Shown here: positions 26,651 through 37,400 of the stretch, piece after piece | How the letters are laid out: every line of letters starts with the position of its first letter | Position numbering within the stretch: position 1 is the first letter of the stretch | Assembly (NCBI RefSeq): GCF_900111745.1 | Contig: NZ_FOIJ01000016.1 | Span: 124,001 to 188,000 of the forward strand | Length of the DNA stretch: 64,000 nt | Origin: Stigmatella erecta | Lineage (GTDB): Bacteria > Myxococcota > Myxococcia > Myxococcales > Myxococcaceae | Reading direction: 5' to 3' | Position numbers and translations under genes: made by a program | The notes under the pieces: model-generated | The model's input: only the letters and a program-made list of their open reading frames with translations | What the model was told of the DNA's origin: nothing | Databases searched by the model: none

Positions 26651-28036
26651 ATGGATACGTCACCGTCGATGGGCCCCGAGGCGCTCCCGGTAGGGCTGGA
26701 GGTGGGCCCGTGGCGCGTGGAGAGCCTGTGTGGCCGGGGCTCCTATGGCGCCGTGTACCGCGTGGTGAACCGGGAGGCCCCGGAAGGCGAGGCCTTCGCG
26801 TTGAAGATGGCACTGCAGCCGTGGGATCCGCGCTTCGAGCGGGAAGTGGAGCTGCTGCGGCGGGTGAGGCACGAGGGCGTGCCCCGGCTGAGGGACTGGG
26901 GCGAGTGGAAGGTGAGGGGCGGGGGGGTGTACCCGTACGTGGTGATGGAGTGGGTGGAGGGGGTGCCCTTGTATGAGTGGGCCGAAGGGCGCCAGGTGTC
27001 CCCGGAAGAGGCGGCGGAGGTACTGGCCGGTGTGGCGAGGGCGTTGGAGGCGGTGCACGCGGAGGGAGGGGTGCACCGGGACGTGAAGGGCGGCAACGTA
27101 TTGGTGCGGGGGGAGGATGGGCGAGCGATGCTGATGGACTTCGGCTCTGGGAACTACCGGGGGGCGCGTCCGCTGACGCACCAGCCTCCGCCGCCCGGGA
27201 CGTATGAGTACCAGAGCCCGGAGTCGGTGCGCTTTCAATGGCAGAGCTTGCGCCAGAGAGAGGGCCGGTTCGAGGCAGGGCCCGAGGAGGATGTGTATGC
27301 GTTGGGAGTGACGGCGTACCGGCTCGTCACGGGGAGGTATCCGCCGGAGGTAGAGGTGGAGAAGACGGAAGAGGGGTATCGGGTGCTGCCGCGTGTGCCG
27401 GTAGGGTTCGCGCCGGGGACGCCGGTGAGCCCGGAACTGGCGGCGCTCATCCGGCGGATGCTCGCGGAAGAGCCCTCGGCGCGCGGCAGCGCGGCGGAGA
27501 TGTCCCGGGCTCTGGAGGATCTGGCGAAGGTCCAGCAACAGGATGGAACTCCAGTTCCTGGGTCCTCGGCTGAGGGGTTCCCGGAGTGCGGCGCCCGGTT
27601 TTCCGTCGCGTGGAGCCCCCTGCTGCGGTGGATCCCCTGGGCCGCAGCCGCCGTGAGCGCGGCGCTGGCGGTCTCGTTGGCATGGATGAAGGCGCCTGCG
27701 TCAGAGGAGGGGGCGGCCAAGCAAGAGCAAGCGAGGGAAGGGTCGGAGCGGGACGCAGGAACCGTGGGCTTGGCAGATGCCGTGATGGACGCGCCCTCTC
27801 ACGAAACACTGCGTGGAGAGGGAAGCCCACGGGTGAGTTTGGATATGCCCAAGCAGCCTTTTCCTGGCCAGCGCCATCCGCCCTGCGAGAAGCCGTTGGT
27901 CGCGGTCAACGGCGGATGTTGGGTCCGAACGGGCGATGTGGTGCCCCCATGCGGGGCCCATTCCTACGAGTGGAAGGAGGGGTGCTACGTGCCCATGTTC
28001 CCTCCTCCGCGGCCTCATACCTCCCACCCTCCCTAA
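26651..28036 (+). CDS. Ser/Thr protein kinase, repeat family copy C
   Basis: 461 residues, third copy of the family. Kinase domain with CGRGSYGAVYRVVNRE, ALKMALQPWDPRFERE, HRDVKGGNVLV, DFGSGNYRGAR; membrane helix about 330-350 (PWAAAAVSAALAVSLAWM); then a double-cysteine tail (PPCEKPLVAVNGGCWVR, PPCGAHSYEWKEGCYVP). The preceding bases (gaagccggtaggctgaggcg) repeat those before copies A and B. The 3' third is the most diverged part of the three copies. Catalytic residues are intact. A 60-bp start-plus-end scar of yet another copy lies 55 bp downstream. Confidence 0.9.
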   Translation: MDTSPSMGPEALPVGLEVGPWRVESLCGRGSYGAVYRVVNREAPEGEAFALKMALQPWDPRFEREVELLRRVRHEGVPRLRDWGEWKVRGGGVYPYVVMEWVEGVPLYEWAEGRQVSPEEAAEVLAGVARALEAVHAEGGVHRDVKGGNVLVRGEDGRAMLMDFGSGNYRGARPLTHQPPPPGTYEYQSPESVRFQWQSLRQREGRFEAGPEEDVYALGVTAYRLVTGRYPPEVEVEKTEEGYRVLPRVPVGFAPGTPVSPELAALIRRMLAEEPSARGSAAEMSRALEDLAKVQQQDGTPVPGSSAEGFPECGARFSVAWSPLLRWIPWAAAAVSAALAVSLAWMKAPASEEGAAKQEQAREGSERDAGTVGLADAVMDAPSHETLRGEGSPRVSLDMPKQPFPGQRHPPCEKPLVAVNGGCWVRTGDVVPPCGAHSYEWKEGCYVPMFPPPRPHTSHPP

Positions 28037-28090
28037 GCTTTGGTCTGTCTCAAGCTGAGGGTACAGCCACAAGACAAGATAGACCCCCTG

Positions 28091-28150
28091 GGTACGTCAC
28101 GTCCGAGGCGCTTCCGATGGGACTGGAGGTGGGTCTACGTGCTCATGATC
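28091..28150 (+). pseudogene. Scar of a repeat-family kinase gene (start fused to end)
   Basis: The first 45 bases (ggtacgtcacgtccgaggcg, then gactggaggtggg) match codons 2-20 of the kinases. They pass directly into ctacgtgctcatgatcccc, which matches the kinase 3' end ctacgtgcccatgttccctc. About 1.3 kb is missing between, as expected for an internal deletion. The complementary strand encodes the last residues of the lipoprotein at 28097-28696. Confidence 0.55.
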
Positions 28151-28696
28151 CCCGGAGGGCCCTTCTGCGTCCGCACTTGAGCCCGCATCCGGTGAACTCC
28201 CTGGTCCCGATGTGCACTGGGCCCGGACGTGGAGTGGGGCCAAGGGGGCTCCATCCAGATCACGGAAGGCCAATTCCACGTTAATACATGCAGGGCTGGA
28301 GTCCCCCATGGAGCCCTTCGTGAAAAGCGGAATGTGGACGTCCTTGCCGTACCAATAGCCAGACTTCAGGAGCAGGAGATCTTCCTGGTCCGGAGGCTTG
28401 GCATAGACGTCCATGACCACGAACGGGAGCGGCTGACCTGTTTCACAAGCCGAGACCGACTCTGTCGTCAGATAGGCGGTCTCGATGAGGCGCTTGTCCA
28501 AGAGCAGGCCCTGCGCCGAGGCGGTGAGCAGAAGGCGCCCTGAGAGCGTCTCGCCGTCGCATTGGATGTCCTGAAGGAGGACTTCGGCCGGCGGGTGCCG
28601 CATAGGCTTAGAAGCAGGATTGCCCGTGTGGCCCATCGAGCATGCGAGAAACAGGAGGGGCGCGCCGAGCGCGAAGGGAGAGATGGTTACTCGCAT
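28097..28696 (-). CDS. Lipoprotein of unknown function, downstream partner of a metzincin-like gene
   Basis: 199 residues. The signal MRVTISPFALGAPLLFLACSMG ends in a lipobox (LFLAC). The mature part has a beta-rich core (VLLQDIQCDGETLSGRLLLTASAQGLLLDKRL, LPFVVMDVYAK, KDVHIPLFTKGSMG) and an acidic Pro-rich end. Three cysteines (IQC, SAC, PAC) could pair. The ATG overlaps the last ten bases of the upstream metzincin-like gene, so the two are translationally coupled. The C-terminal residues (DHEHVDPPPVPSEAPRT) are antisense to the kinase scar, which suggests the gene's end was rebuilt. It could be an inhibitor or partner of the protease, but no direct evidence shows it. Confidence 0.7.
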   Translation of the reverse strand: MRVTISPFALGAPLLFLACSMGHTGNPASKPMRHPPAEVLLQDIQCDGETLSGRLLLTASAQGLLLDKRLIETAYLTTESVSACETGQPLPFVVMDVYAKPPDQEDLLLLKSGYWYGKDVHIPLFTKGSMGDSSPACINVELAFRDLDGAPLAPLHVRAQCTSGPGSSPDAGSSADAEGPSGDHEHVDPPPVPSEAPRT

Positions 28697-29181
28697 GGGA
28701 GCAGCCCATTGTCAGCGGGAACGCCCATCCCTTGTCCATGATGCCATCCACAGGAGTGGGCCAACTCGTGGACCATGGCCTTAGCGCGGCAATCGCGTGA
28801 GGCGGGCGCTTCGCACCAGTTGATCTCCTGCGAGGGGTGATCACAGGAAGTAGGGGCATCGGAGAACCGCACGACGTAGCCCAGTGCTGCACCCGGAGCG
28901 CCGCTGCCTTGGTCTCTGCACCTCCTTTGAATCTCTTCGCTGCGGCAGTTGACCTTGACCCCCGTGCACTGCAATTCAACACATTTCCGAAGACATGCGT
29001 GGGTAATCATCCGCGCGGAGGCTCGGCATTCTTCAACCGTGGGCAGTTCGCGGCAGACAGAACTCATGGGGGTTCCGCCATGAACACACCCAGTGAAGGC
29101 CCATGCTGCGAATGCGTTGAGTGTGAGTGCTGGCGCCGTGCGCGCCCATGCCTTGGAAAATTTGCCTGGGAAAACAACCAC
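28687..29181 (-). CDS. Cysteine-rich exported protein with a metzincin-type zinc-protease motif
   Basis: 164 residues from GTG 29181. A hydrophobic leader (ALTLNAFAAWAFTGC) ends in a lipobox-like TGC. The sequence VHELAHSCGWHH (His138-His148) fits the full metzincin consensus HExxHxxGxxH: three zinc-binding His and the general-base Glu. A metzincin Met-turn is not obvious because only about 15 residues follow. About ten cysteines are present (RELPTVEECRAS, HACLRKCVELQC), suggesting a disulfide-stabilised extracytoplasmic fold. The domain is much smaller than usual metzincins, so it may be a minimal member or a Cys-rich unrelated fold. It overlaps the next lipoprotein gene. Confidence 0.6.
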   Translation of the reverse strand: MVVFPGKFSKAWARTAPALTLNAFAAWAFTGCVHGGTPMSSVCRELPTVEECRASARMITHACLRKCVELQCTGVKVNCRSEEIQRRCRDQGSGAPGAALGYVVRFSDAPTSCDHPSQEINWCEAPASRDCRAKAMVHELAHSCGWHHGQGMGVPADNGLLPCE

Positions 29182-29328
29182 GATTGCTGGCTCCCTCGCT
29201 TTGTGGCCGAGGGTTGCGCAGGAAGGGATCCGCTGTCAATTCACGCCAGCTCCTGTGGGCGCCTCCAGGGGCCCGTTGGGAGGGGCTCCCCTCGGGGAGG
29301 GGAGCCTGTGCTGGGCCGAGGCGCTGGC

Positions 29329-29970
29329 TCAGGGCTTCTTCGCGGGCTCGGAGGGGCTGCTGCCCTCCTTCTGCGCATCGACGCTGACCACGATCCGCTC
29401 CTTGCCGACGATCTGGTAGGAGACGCGCACCTCGTCGCCCTCCTTCAGCTCCGTCAGGGTGGCCGCTTGCGAGTCCTTCACCACCTTCGACTGCTCATCC
29501 GTCTTGAAGTCCATCTTGCGGTTGAGCTTGCTGGGCATCCGGATGGTGAGGGCCGAGCCCGACACCGACTGGACCTTCCCCTGCACCTCCTGCGTCTTGA
29601 TGCCGGCGCGCGCCTTGCGAGCGTCGAACTCCTTGTTCATCCGGTGCGCTTCGTCGATCTCCGCGTCCGTCGGGCCCTGGGACTGGGCCCGGGCCTTCTC
29701 CGCCGCCTTGCGGGCGTCGTATTCCTTGTTCATCTGGTGCGCTTCGTCGATCTCCGCATCCGTCGGCCCCTGGGACTGGGCCCGGGCCTTCTCCGCCGCC
29801 TTGCGGGCGTCGTATTCCTTGTTCATCCGGTGCGCTTCGTCGATCTCCGCGTCCGTCGGGCCCTGCCGCGGCTGCGCCTGCGTCTCCTTCTGGGGCTCCT
29901 TCGCCTCGGCCACCGGGTAGCCCAGCGACATTCCCATCACGGCCACGGCCATCATCGTCAGCTTGCGCAT
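29329..29970 (-). CDS. Periplasmic repeat protein with three 31-residue repeats
   Basis: 213 residues from ATG 29970, with AGGAGA five bases upstream. The signal peptide is MRKLTMMAVAVMGMSLGYPVAEA. Three tandem copies of QGPTDAEIDEAHRMNKEYDA plus RKAAEKARAQS follow (about residues 36-125), highly charged and probably helical or disordered. The C-terminal 80 residues form a small beta domain (VQGKVQSVSGSALTIRMPSK, LTELKEGDEVRVSYQIVG) that resembles an OB- or DUF5666-like barrel. The function is unknown; an RNA/DNA- or metal-linked role cannot be chosen from the sequence. Divergent from mnmG across 289 bp. Confidence 0.75.
   Translation of the reverse strand: MRKLTMMAVAVMGMSLGYPVAEAKEPQKETQAQPRQGPTDAEIDEAHRMNKEYDARKAAEKARAQSQGPTDAEIDEAHQMNKEYDARKAAEKARAQSQGPTDAEIDEAHRMNKEFDARKARAGIKTQEVQGKVQSVSGSALTIRMPSKLNRKMDFKTDEQSKVVKDSQAATLTELKEGDEVRVSYQIVGKERIVVSVDAQKEGSSPSEPAKKP
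29608..29870 (-). repeat. Three tandem 93-bp repeats inside the periplasmic protein gene
   Basis: The block including gtgcgcttcgtcgatctccg and ccttgttcat recurs every 93 bases (for example near 29647, 29740 and 29833). The first two full spacers are nearly identical, so the repeat number may vary between strains. Confidence 0.8.
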
Positions 29971-30259
29971 GTGTTCTCCTGGATAGGTTGCGGCATCGCA
30001 CCCGGCCCCCCCCCTCTTCGCGTCACGGATACGAACGGGGACCCGCTCGTGCGGTGCGAAGATGTGGCAACGCCCAGCGTGTGTGTCGAGCAGGCCTCCC
30101 CGGCGAGGGTTGGCCGCTGGACCCCGCGCACGGCAGGCCAGGGCTCGATGGATCAATGGATGAAACTGGGTTGCCCCCCGGGAGGAGTGCCTTCCAGGCA
30201 GACAACAGTCTCTTCGTGGGTGTCCCGGGCATTCCGTGACGCGGTATACCTGCCCCCCC

Positions 30260-32083
<1,824 letters not shown>

Positions 32084-32090
32084 CCCAGGG

Positions 32091-32114
32091 GCCCCGGCGC
32101 GCGGCGGCCGGGGC
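32091..32114 (+). terminator. Hairpin after mnmG
   Basis: A perfect inverted repeat, GCCCCGGC (32091-32098) and GCCGGGGC (32107-32114), with an 8-base loop starts seven bases after the mnmG stop. There is no T run, so if it ends transcription it is not a classical intrinsic terminator. Confidence 0.35.
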
Positions 32115-32138
32115 ATGCTCAGCCTTGCCTGACTCAAG

Positions 32139-33107
32139 ATGGCATTCACGATCGATGAGGCGAAGGCCCGTGAGGAACTGGTCCGGGCCTTCAAGGAGGG
32201 CGACGAGGCGCGGGCGCGTGGCTGGGTCTTCCAACTGGGAGCAGGACCTCACCCGATCCGGAGCGTTCTGGAGTCCATGTTGGAAGAGCCCCTCGGGCTG
32301 GTCCGGCAAGCGGCGGTGTTCGGCCTGGAGACGCTGGGTGGCGCGGCCAGCGCCCGCCTGCTGGAGCAGCAACTGGAGGCCGAGGAGGCCCGGGAGGATC
32401 TCGACGGTGCCGCCGTCGTCGAGGACATTGTCCGGGCGCTGGGACGTATCGAAGCGGCCAGTGCTCGCGCGAGCCTCGTGAAACGGCTGGAGCGGCTGGT
32501 CCAGCGCGAGCCTGAACTCTCGGACGTGAACGCGCTCGCGCGCATGCTCTGGCGGAAACGCCACCCGGAGTTGATTCCCGCGGTGCGGAGCAGTCTGGCC
32601 CGGCTCTCCCTGCCCGCGCCGCATGGTTTGCACGGCCTGCTGGTGCTGCTGGAGAAGTCACCGGAAGCCCTCCGGGAGTGGGGGCTCGACCCCGCCGTGC
32701 CGGCGGCGGACAAGTCCCGGGTGCTCTCCCTGTTGGAGGAAGAGTTGCCAGAGGCCTGGGAGGCCGTGCTGCCGGCCTTCCTTTCCGCCGCGCAGGCGTG
32801 GGCGGAGCCCGTGGCCCCTCCGGGGGGCGAGCCCGCGTATTTCTGTGAACGCCTCCTGAGCCTCGTGCTCACCCACCAGGAGCGGCTGCTCGCCAGCGCC
32901 CCGGAGGGGGTCCGTTCCGCGCTGCGCGCCCTGGCCCGGAGCCTGGTCCAGGGCGCCTCCATGGGGTGCGCCCTGCGCGCGGCAGCTGTTCTCAAACTCG
33001 CCGGCACGCCCGAGGACGCAGCCCTTCTCGACGCGCACTGTCCTGAGGACGCCACGTTCGCCCAGGTCTTCCGGAATGCCGCCCGGATCCTCCGGGAAAA
33101 GCATTAG
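32139..33107 (+). CDS. HEAT-repeat-like protein
   Basis: 322 residues, almost entirely alpha-helical, without signal or membrane helix. Helical hairpins of the HEAT/PBS-lyase type recur: LGLVRQAAVFGLETLGGAASARLLEQ, VVEDIVRALGRIEAASARASLV, and LRAAAVLKLAGTPEDAALLDAH. Such repeats usually act in protein binding. Spacing of 55 bp from mnmG allows a common transcript, but a hairpin lies between. I recognise no specific subfamily; a link to tRNA modification is not indicated. Confidence 0.7.
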   Translation: MAFTIDEAKAREELVRAFKEGDEARARGWVFQLGAGPHPIRSVLESMLEEPLGLVRQAAVFGLETLGGAASARLLEQQLEAEEAREDLDGAAVVEDIVRALGRIEAASARASLVKRLERLVQREPELSDVNALARMLWRKRHPELIPAVRSSLARLSLPAPHGLHGLLVLLEKSPEALREWGLDPAVPAADKSRVLSLLEEELPEAWEAVLPAFLSAAQAWAEPVAPPGGEPAYFCERLLSLVLTHQERLLASAPEGVRSALRALARSLVQGASMGCALRAAAVLKLAGTPEDAALLDAHCPEDATFAQVFRNAARILREKH

Positions 33108-33354
33108 GCCCACCGTCTCTCTCAGCCGCTGAGAAAACGGATCCGTGTCCACCTGATTGGACAGCGCTGTCCAGCCGAGTGTGCGCGCAGGGCCCGTTCG
33201 CGTGCGCTGTCCGCTCGGGGGCGCTCCCGCCCGGCGTCGGCGCGGCCTTTGCTAACCCTCTGCCCCACTCTCATCGCTGGAGGGTGTGAGAGGATCCGCG
33301 GACAGCCCCGCGCAGCCCTCCTCCGTTTGCCACCCCGCTTCCCGAGCCAACGCC

Positions 33355-34407
33355 ATGAGCCTGCCCGCATCGAGCACCGCCGTCTCCACGTGGGTCTTCA
33401 CCCTCCTCGTGGTCTGCACCGCCCACGCGGCCCCCTCCCGCAAAGCCCCGGCGCGCTCCCTCGCCTCCCCTCCCCTCATTGAAGACCCCCGCTGCCCCTT
33501 CGGCGTGGCCCCCGGCAGGCTCCAGGCCCGCCTGATGCTCGACTCGCGGCCCCAGTCCCCCCTCTACCGCGGCGGGTGTCTGGAGCACGTCGTGTTCCTC
33601 AAGGGCTCGCTGCGCGAGGGCGTGTTCTCAGGCTCCCAGGCCCAGGCCTTTTTCCGCCGCGCCGAGGGCTCTGGCGCCCGCCCCTCTGCCTCCGTGCGCC
33701 TGGTGCGCAAGTCGAGCTACGCGCTCCACCGCGTCCACGCCGACCTCACGCCCTATGAGGTGTATTACGGCGGCACCAACCTCTGCGCCGCCTCCACGTA
33801 TCAGCCCGGCCCCAAGGGCGAGCTGGCCCCCGAGCCCCCCCAGGGCACCGCCCTGCTCCTGCCCGGCTACTGGGACGAGCAGGACAACGTCTGGCGCGCC
33901 CAGTACAAGGGCGAGGACGTGTTCACCGCCGCCTGCTTCGATGGCACCGTCGCCAAGTGTGCCCACTGGGGCTACGTGCCCTGGGCCCGCTTCGCCGGCA
34001 AGAGCCTCCAGCCCTACCACCAGGCCTGCGTCCCCGCCGCCCGCGCCGAGTATGACCACGCCAAGGCCTACACCTGCGCCAACACCGCCATCGACATCTT
34101 CGACAACCTGGGCCTCCTGCGCCCCACCCGGGACCCCGCCTTCACCTTCGAGTCCCGGTGGAACGCGCACGGCCTCACCTGCGTGAGCCGCCCCCGCTGG
34201 AAGGGCTGCGAGTCGGATCTCGCCGGGGTGCTCGGCGCCTGCGCGGAGCCCTCGGCCCCGTGGAGCTGGGGGAAAGACCTCATCGGCATCCGCAGCTCCG
34301 CGGAGCGCGGGCTCCAGAACTACGATGCGGTGTCCTCGGCCTCCATGCCCTTCCTGTGCCCCGTGGAGGGCGCCGCCGACGTGGGCTGCCAGGCCCAGCC
34401 GGACTGA
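33355..34407 (+). CDS. Secreted ADYC-like domain protein
   Basis: 350 residues from ATG 33355 (MSLPASSTAVSTWVFTLLVV), with a signal peptide cleaved near AHAAPS. The mature protein has about ten cysteines and blocks that recall the ADYC domain: CFDGTVAKCAHWGYVPW, then ACVPAARAEYDHAKAYTCANTAIDIFD, where classic members read RADYCGDG ... IDLFD. ADYC proteins are secreted or surface proteins of unknown function, common in myxobacteria. The residues that name the domain are replaced here (AEYDHAKAY), so the assignment is moderate. It converges on the giant kinase gene with only three bases between. Confidence 0.6.
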   Translation: MSLPASSTAVSTWVFTLLVVCTAHAAPSRKAPARSLASPPLIEDPRCPFGVAPGRLQARLMLDSRPQSPLYRGGCLEHVVFLKGSLREGVFSGSQAQAFFRRAEGSGARPSASVRLVRKSSYALHRVHADLTPYEVYYGGTNLCAASTYQPGPKGELAPEPPQGTALLLPGYWDEQDNVWRAQYKGEDVFTAACFDGTVAKCAHWGYVPWARFAGKSLQPYHQACVPAARAEYDHAKAYTCANTAIDIFDNLGLLRPTRDPAFTFESRWNAHGLTCVSRPRWKGCESDLAGVLGACAEPSAPWSWGKDLIGIRSSAERGLQNYDAVSSASMPFLCPVEGAADVGCQAQPD

Positions 34408-34410
34408 GCC

Positions 34411-37400
34411 TCAGGGCCCCGGGGCGTCCGCGCACACGCGCATCCCCGTGCCGATGTCCCGCGTGCGCGGCTCCACGAACGTCCGGTTCGCCACCAGCAC
34501 CGACACCCGGTCGAAGTACCAGGAGCCCCCCCGGATGGCGATCTCCTCCCGGGCCCCCATGGACTGGGTGAACTCGTACACGTTGCCCGTCATGTCCAGC
34601 AGGCCAAAGGGGCTCGCCGAGGCCGGGTGCGAGCCCACCTCGTCCGGGCCGAACGCATCCGTCTTCCGCCCGTACGTCTGGTCGAAGTTCGCATCCTCCG
34701 CCTCCAGCCGGTTGCCGTGCGGGAACGCGCGCCCGTCCGCCCCCCGCGCCGCCCGCTCCCACTCCCGCTCGTGGCAGAAGCGCGCCCCGGGCACCCGCCC
34801 CGTCCGGTCCAGCCACGCGAGGTACGCGCGCGCGTCCTCGAAGGAGATGCCCGACACCGGCAGGCGCGCCCAGTCCTGCTCCCGTCGCACCGCCCGGCCT
34901 TCGAACCGCAGCGGCTCGCCCTCGTTCGCCTCCAGCGCGTGCTTGTTGAGCTGCAGCCTCAGGCGCCAGCGCCCCGTGGCCGAGGGCGTCAGCGCCACGC
35001 CCCACTGGCGCAGGTCCGAGTACGGCCGGTGCCCCTGCGCCGCCCCCGGGGGCGCCGCGTCCCGGAGGAACGCCAGCCACTCGCCGAACGTCACCTCCGT
35101 GCGCGCCACCAGGAAGGCCCCCGTCCGGCTCTCGTGCAGGGGCTGCGCGTTGAGCAGGCCCCGGCGCATGTCCTCGGGGTCCGCGCTGCCCACGAGGAAC
35201 CGGCCCGGCGGCACGTACACGAAGCCCTCCGGCACCGCGCCCCGCTCCGGCAGCGCCAGGTGCAGCGAGAGGGGCTCGCCGCGCGAGAGCAGCACCGGCG
35301 CCCGCACCTCCACCCGCCCGGGCGCGTGCACCGTCAGCCGGTAGGAGCCCGGCCCCTCCGGCAGCTTCAGCCCCTCCAGCGGCGTGCGCCCCAGGCGCCG
35401 GGACACCGTGAGCGCCCGCGTGCCCTTCGCGTCCTCCACGTACCGCTCCAGCACCACCTCGGCCCCGGAGGGCGAGCTGGTGAGCGTGAGCGTGGGCGGG
35501 GCCTGGAGCCGCTGCTGGCGCTCCCCGCCGCTGTCGTAGGCCTGGATTCGCCGCGCCATCTCCCGTTGCCGCTCCGGCTGGTGGAAGGCCTCCGCCAGTT
35601 CCAGCCGCTCCACCAGCAGGTCCACGAGCCTTCCCCGGATGCGCTCGTTGGACAGGTCCACCACCAGCGCCGCCTCCAGCGACTGGCCCGCCTCGTCCAG
35701 CGCGTCGTCCGCCTCCTGGCGCGCCGCGAGCGCCTCCTCCCAGGCGCGCTCGGCCGCCTCCCGCCGCGCCGCCGTCTCCTCCACCGTGCCCCCGCCCACC
35801 GCCTCGAAGAGCCCGTGCGCTTTCTGCCGCAGCGCCTCCGCGGCCTGCTTGCGCGCCAGCCCCCGCGCCGCCAGCCCCGTGGCCTGCGCCTCGTAGCCCG
35901 CGACCTTCTGCGCCCGCGTCCACTGCGCGTGCAGCCGCACCCCGCCCAGCACCGCCACCAGCACCAGCGGCACCGCCATGAGCAGCGCGCGCTGGCGCCA
36001 GCGTTTCCGCCGCGTCGCCGAGTGCGAGGCGTCCAGGAACTCCGTGCCCCTTGGCGACAGCGCGTCCCGGTCCACCCCTTGCGTCTCCTGCAACAGCCGC
36101 TCGCTCCACAGCGCCTCGCGCGCCCGCTCCAGCCGCGTCCACTCCGCCGCCGCCGCCTCCAGCCGCTCGCGCACCGGGCGCTTCTCCCCTTCCGTCGCAA
36201 GCCAGCTGCGCAAGGTGCCCCACCCGCGCAGCAGCGCCTCGTGCGCCACCTCGTACGTCGTCTCCCCGTCCGTCTCGCGCGCCACCACGAGCCGCCCCTT
36301 CACCAGCGCGTCCAGCGCCCCCTGCGTGGCCGGCTCCCCCGCGTCCAGCTCCGTGCCGGTGCGCCGCGCCCCCGTGCCCTCGGGGCTCACCAGCCGTGGC
36401 AGGAGCGCGCGCGCCGCCCGGCGCTGCAGGGGCGGCAGGCCCGCGAGCACCCGGTCCGCGTGCCGCGAGAGCGCCCCGTCCACCCCGCCCAGCGCCTCCA
36501 GCGCCGAGGCCGGAATGCAGCGGCGCGCCTCGTCGCGCGCCTCCCACAGCTCCGCCATGGTGAACTGCAGCAGCGGCAGCCCCCCGGCGGAGCTCACCGC
36601 CGAGGCCGCCAGCGTGCTCACCAGCGCCTCGCTCTCGAAGTGGATGCCCTGGCCCTGCGCGGGGCCGGTGATGGCCGCGCGCGCGGCTTCCGCCGACAGC
36701 GGCCGCAGCAGGTACAGCGCCCGGGCCACCTGCTCGCCCAGCCCCGGCAGCGAGGCCAGGCGCGTGAAGAAGTCCCCGCGCACCGTGAGCAGCACCCGCA
36801 CGCAGGGCAGCTCCGCGAGCCGCACCAGCGCCTCGGCGAAGGGCGCCGCCTCCTCCGGGGCCCCGATGGTGAACAGCTCCTCGAGCTGATCCACGAAGAC
36901 GAGCAGCCCCTCCGCGCGCCCCAGCGTGCGCGACAGCTCGCGCACGAAGGCCCGGGGCTCGGTGCCCAGCAGCGCGCCCGGCTGCGCCCCGCCCTTCTCC
37001 CACAGCGGCTCGGCCGCCGAGGCCAGCGCCGCGAGCGGGTGCGCGCCCGGGATGAGGCCCAGCACCCGGTAGTGCCGCCCCTGCCCCAGCGCCCCTTCCG
37101 CCACGCGCGGCAGCACCCCGGCCCGGCACAGCGAGGACTTGCCCACCCCGGAGTCCCCCGTCACCAGCACGAGCGGCTCGGCGCGCAGCCGCTCCAGCAC
37201 CGCCTCCACTTCCTGGCTCCGGCCGAAGAAGCACGCCCGGTGCTCCGCCTCGAAGGGCCGCAGGCCCCGGTACGGGTTGCCCTCGGGCAGCTCCCCGCCC
37301 GGCGGGCTCTCCAGCTCCCGCTGCAGCCCCGCGAGCGCCGTGCACAGCTCGTCCGCGGAGGCAAAGCGCCGCTCCGGCTCGGTCTGCAGGCACCGGTCCA

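Noticed and set aside
29608-29870. Possible CRISPR-like array from the 93-bp spacing
   Set aside because: Repeats are in frame, longer than CRISPR repeats and encode a 31-residue peptide unit; no variable spacers or cas genes.
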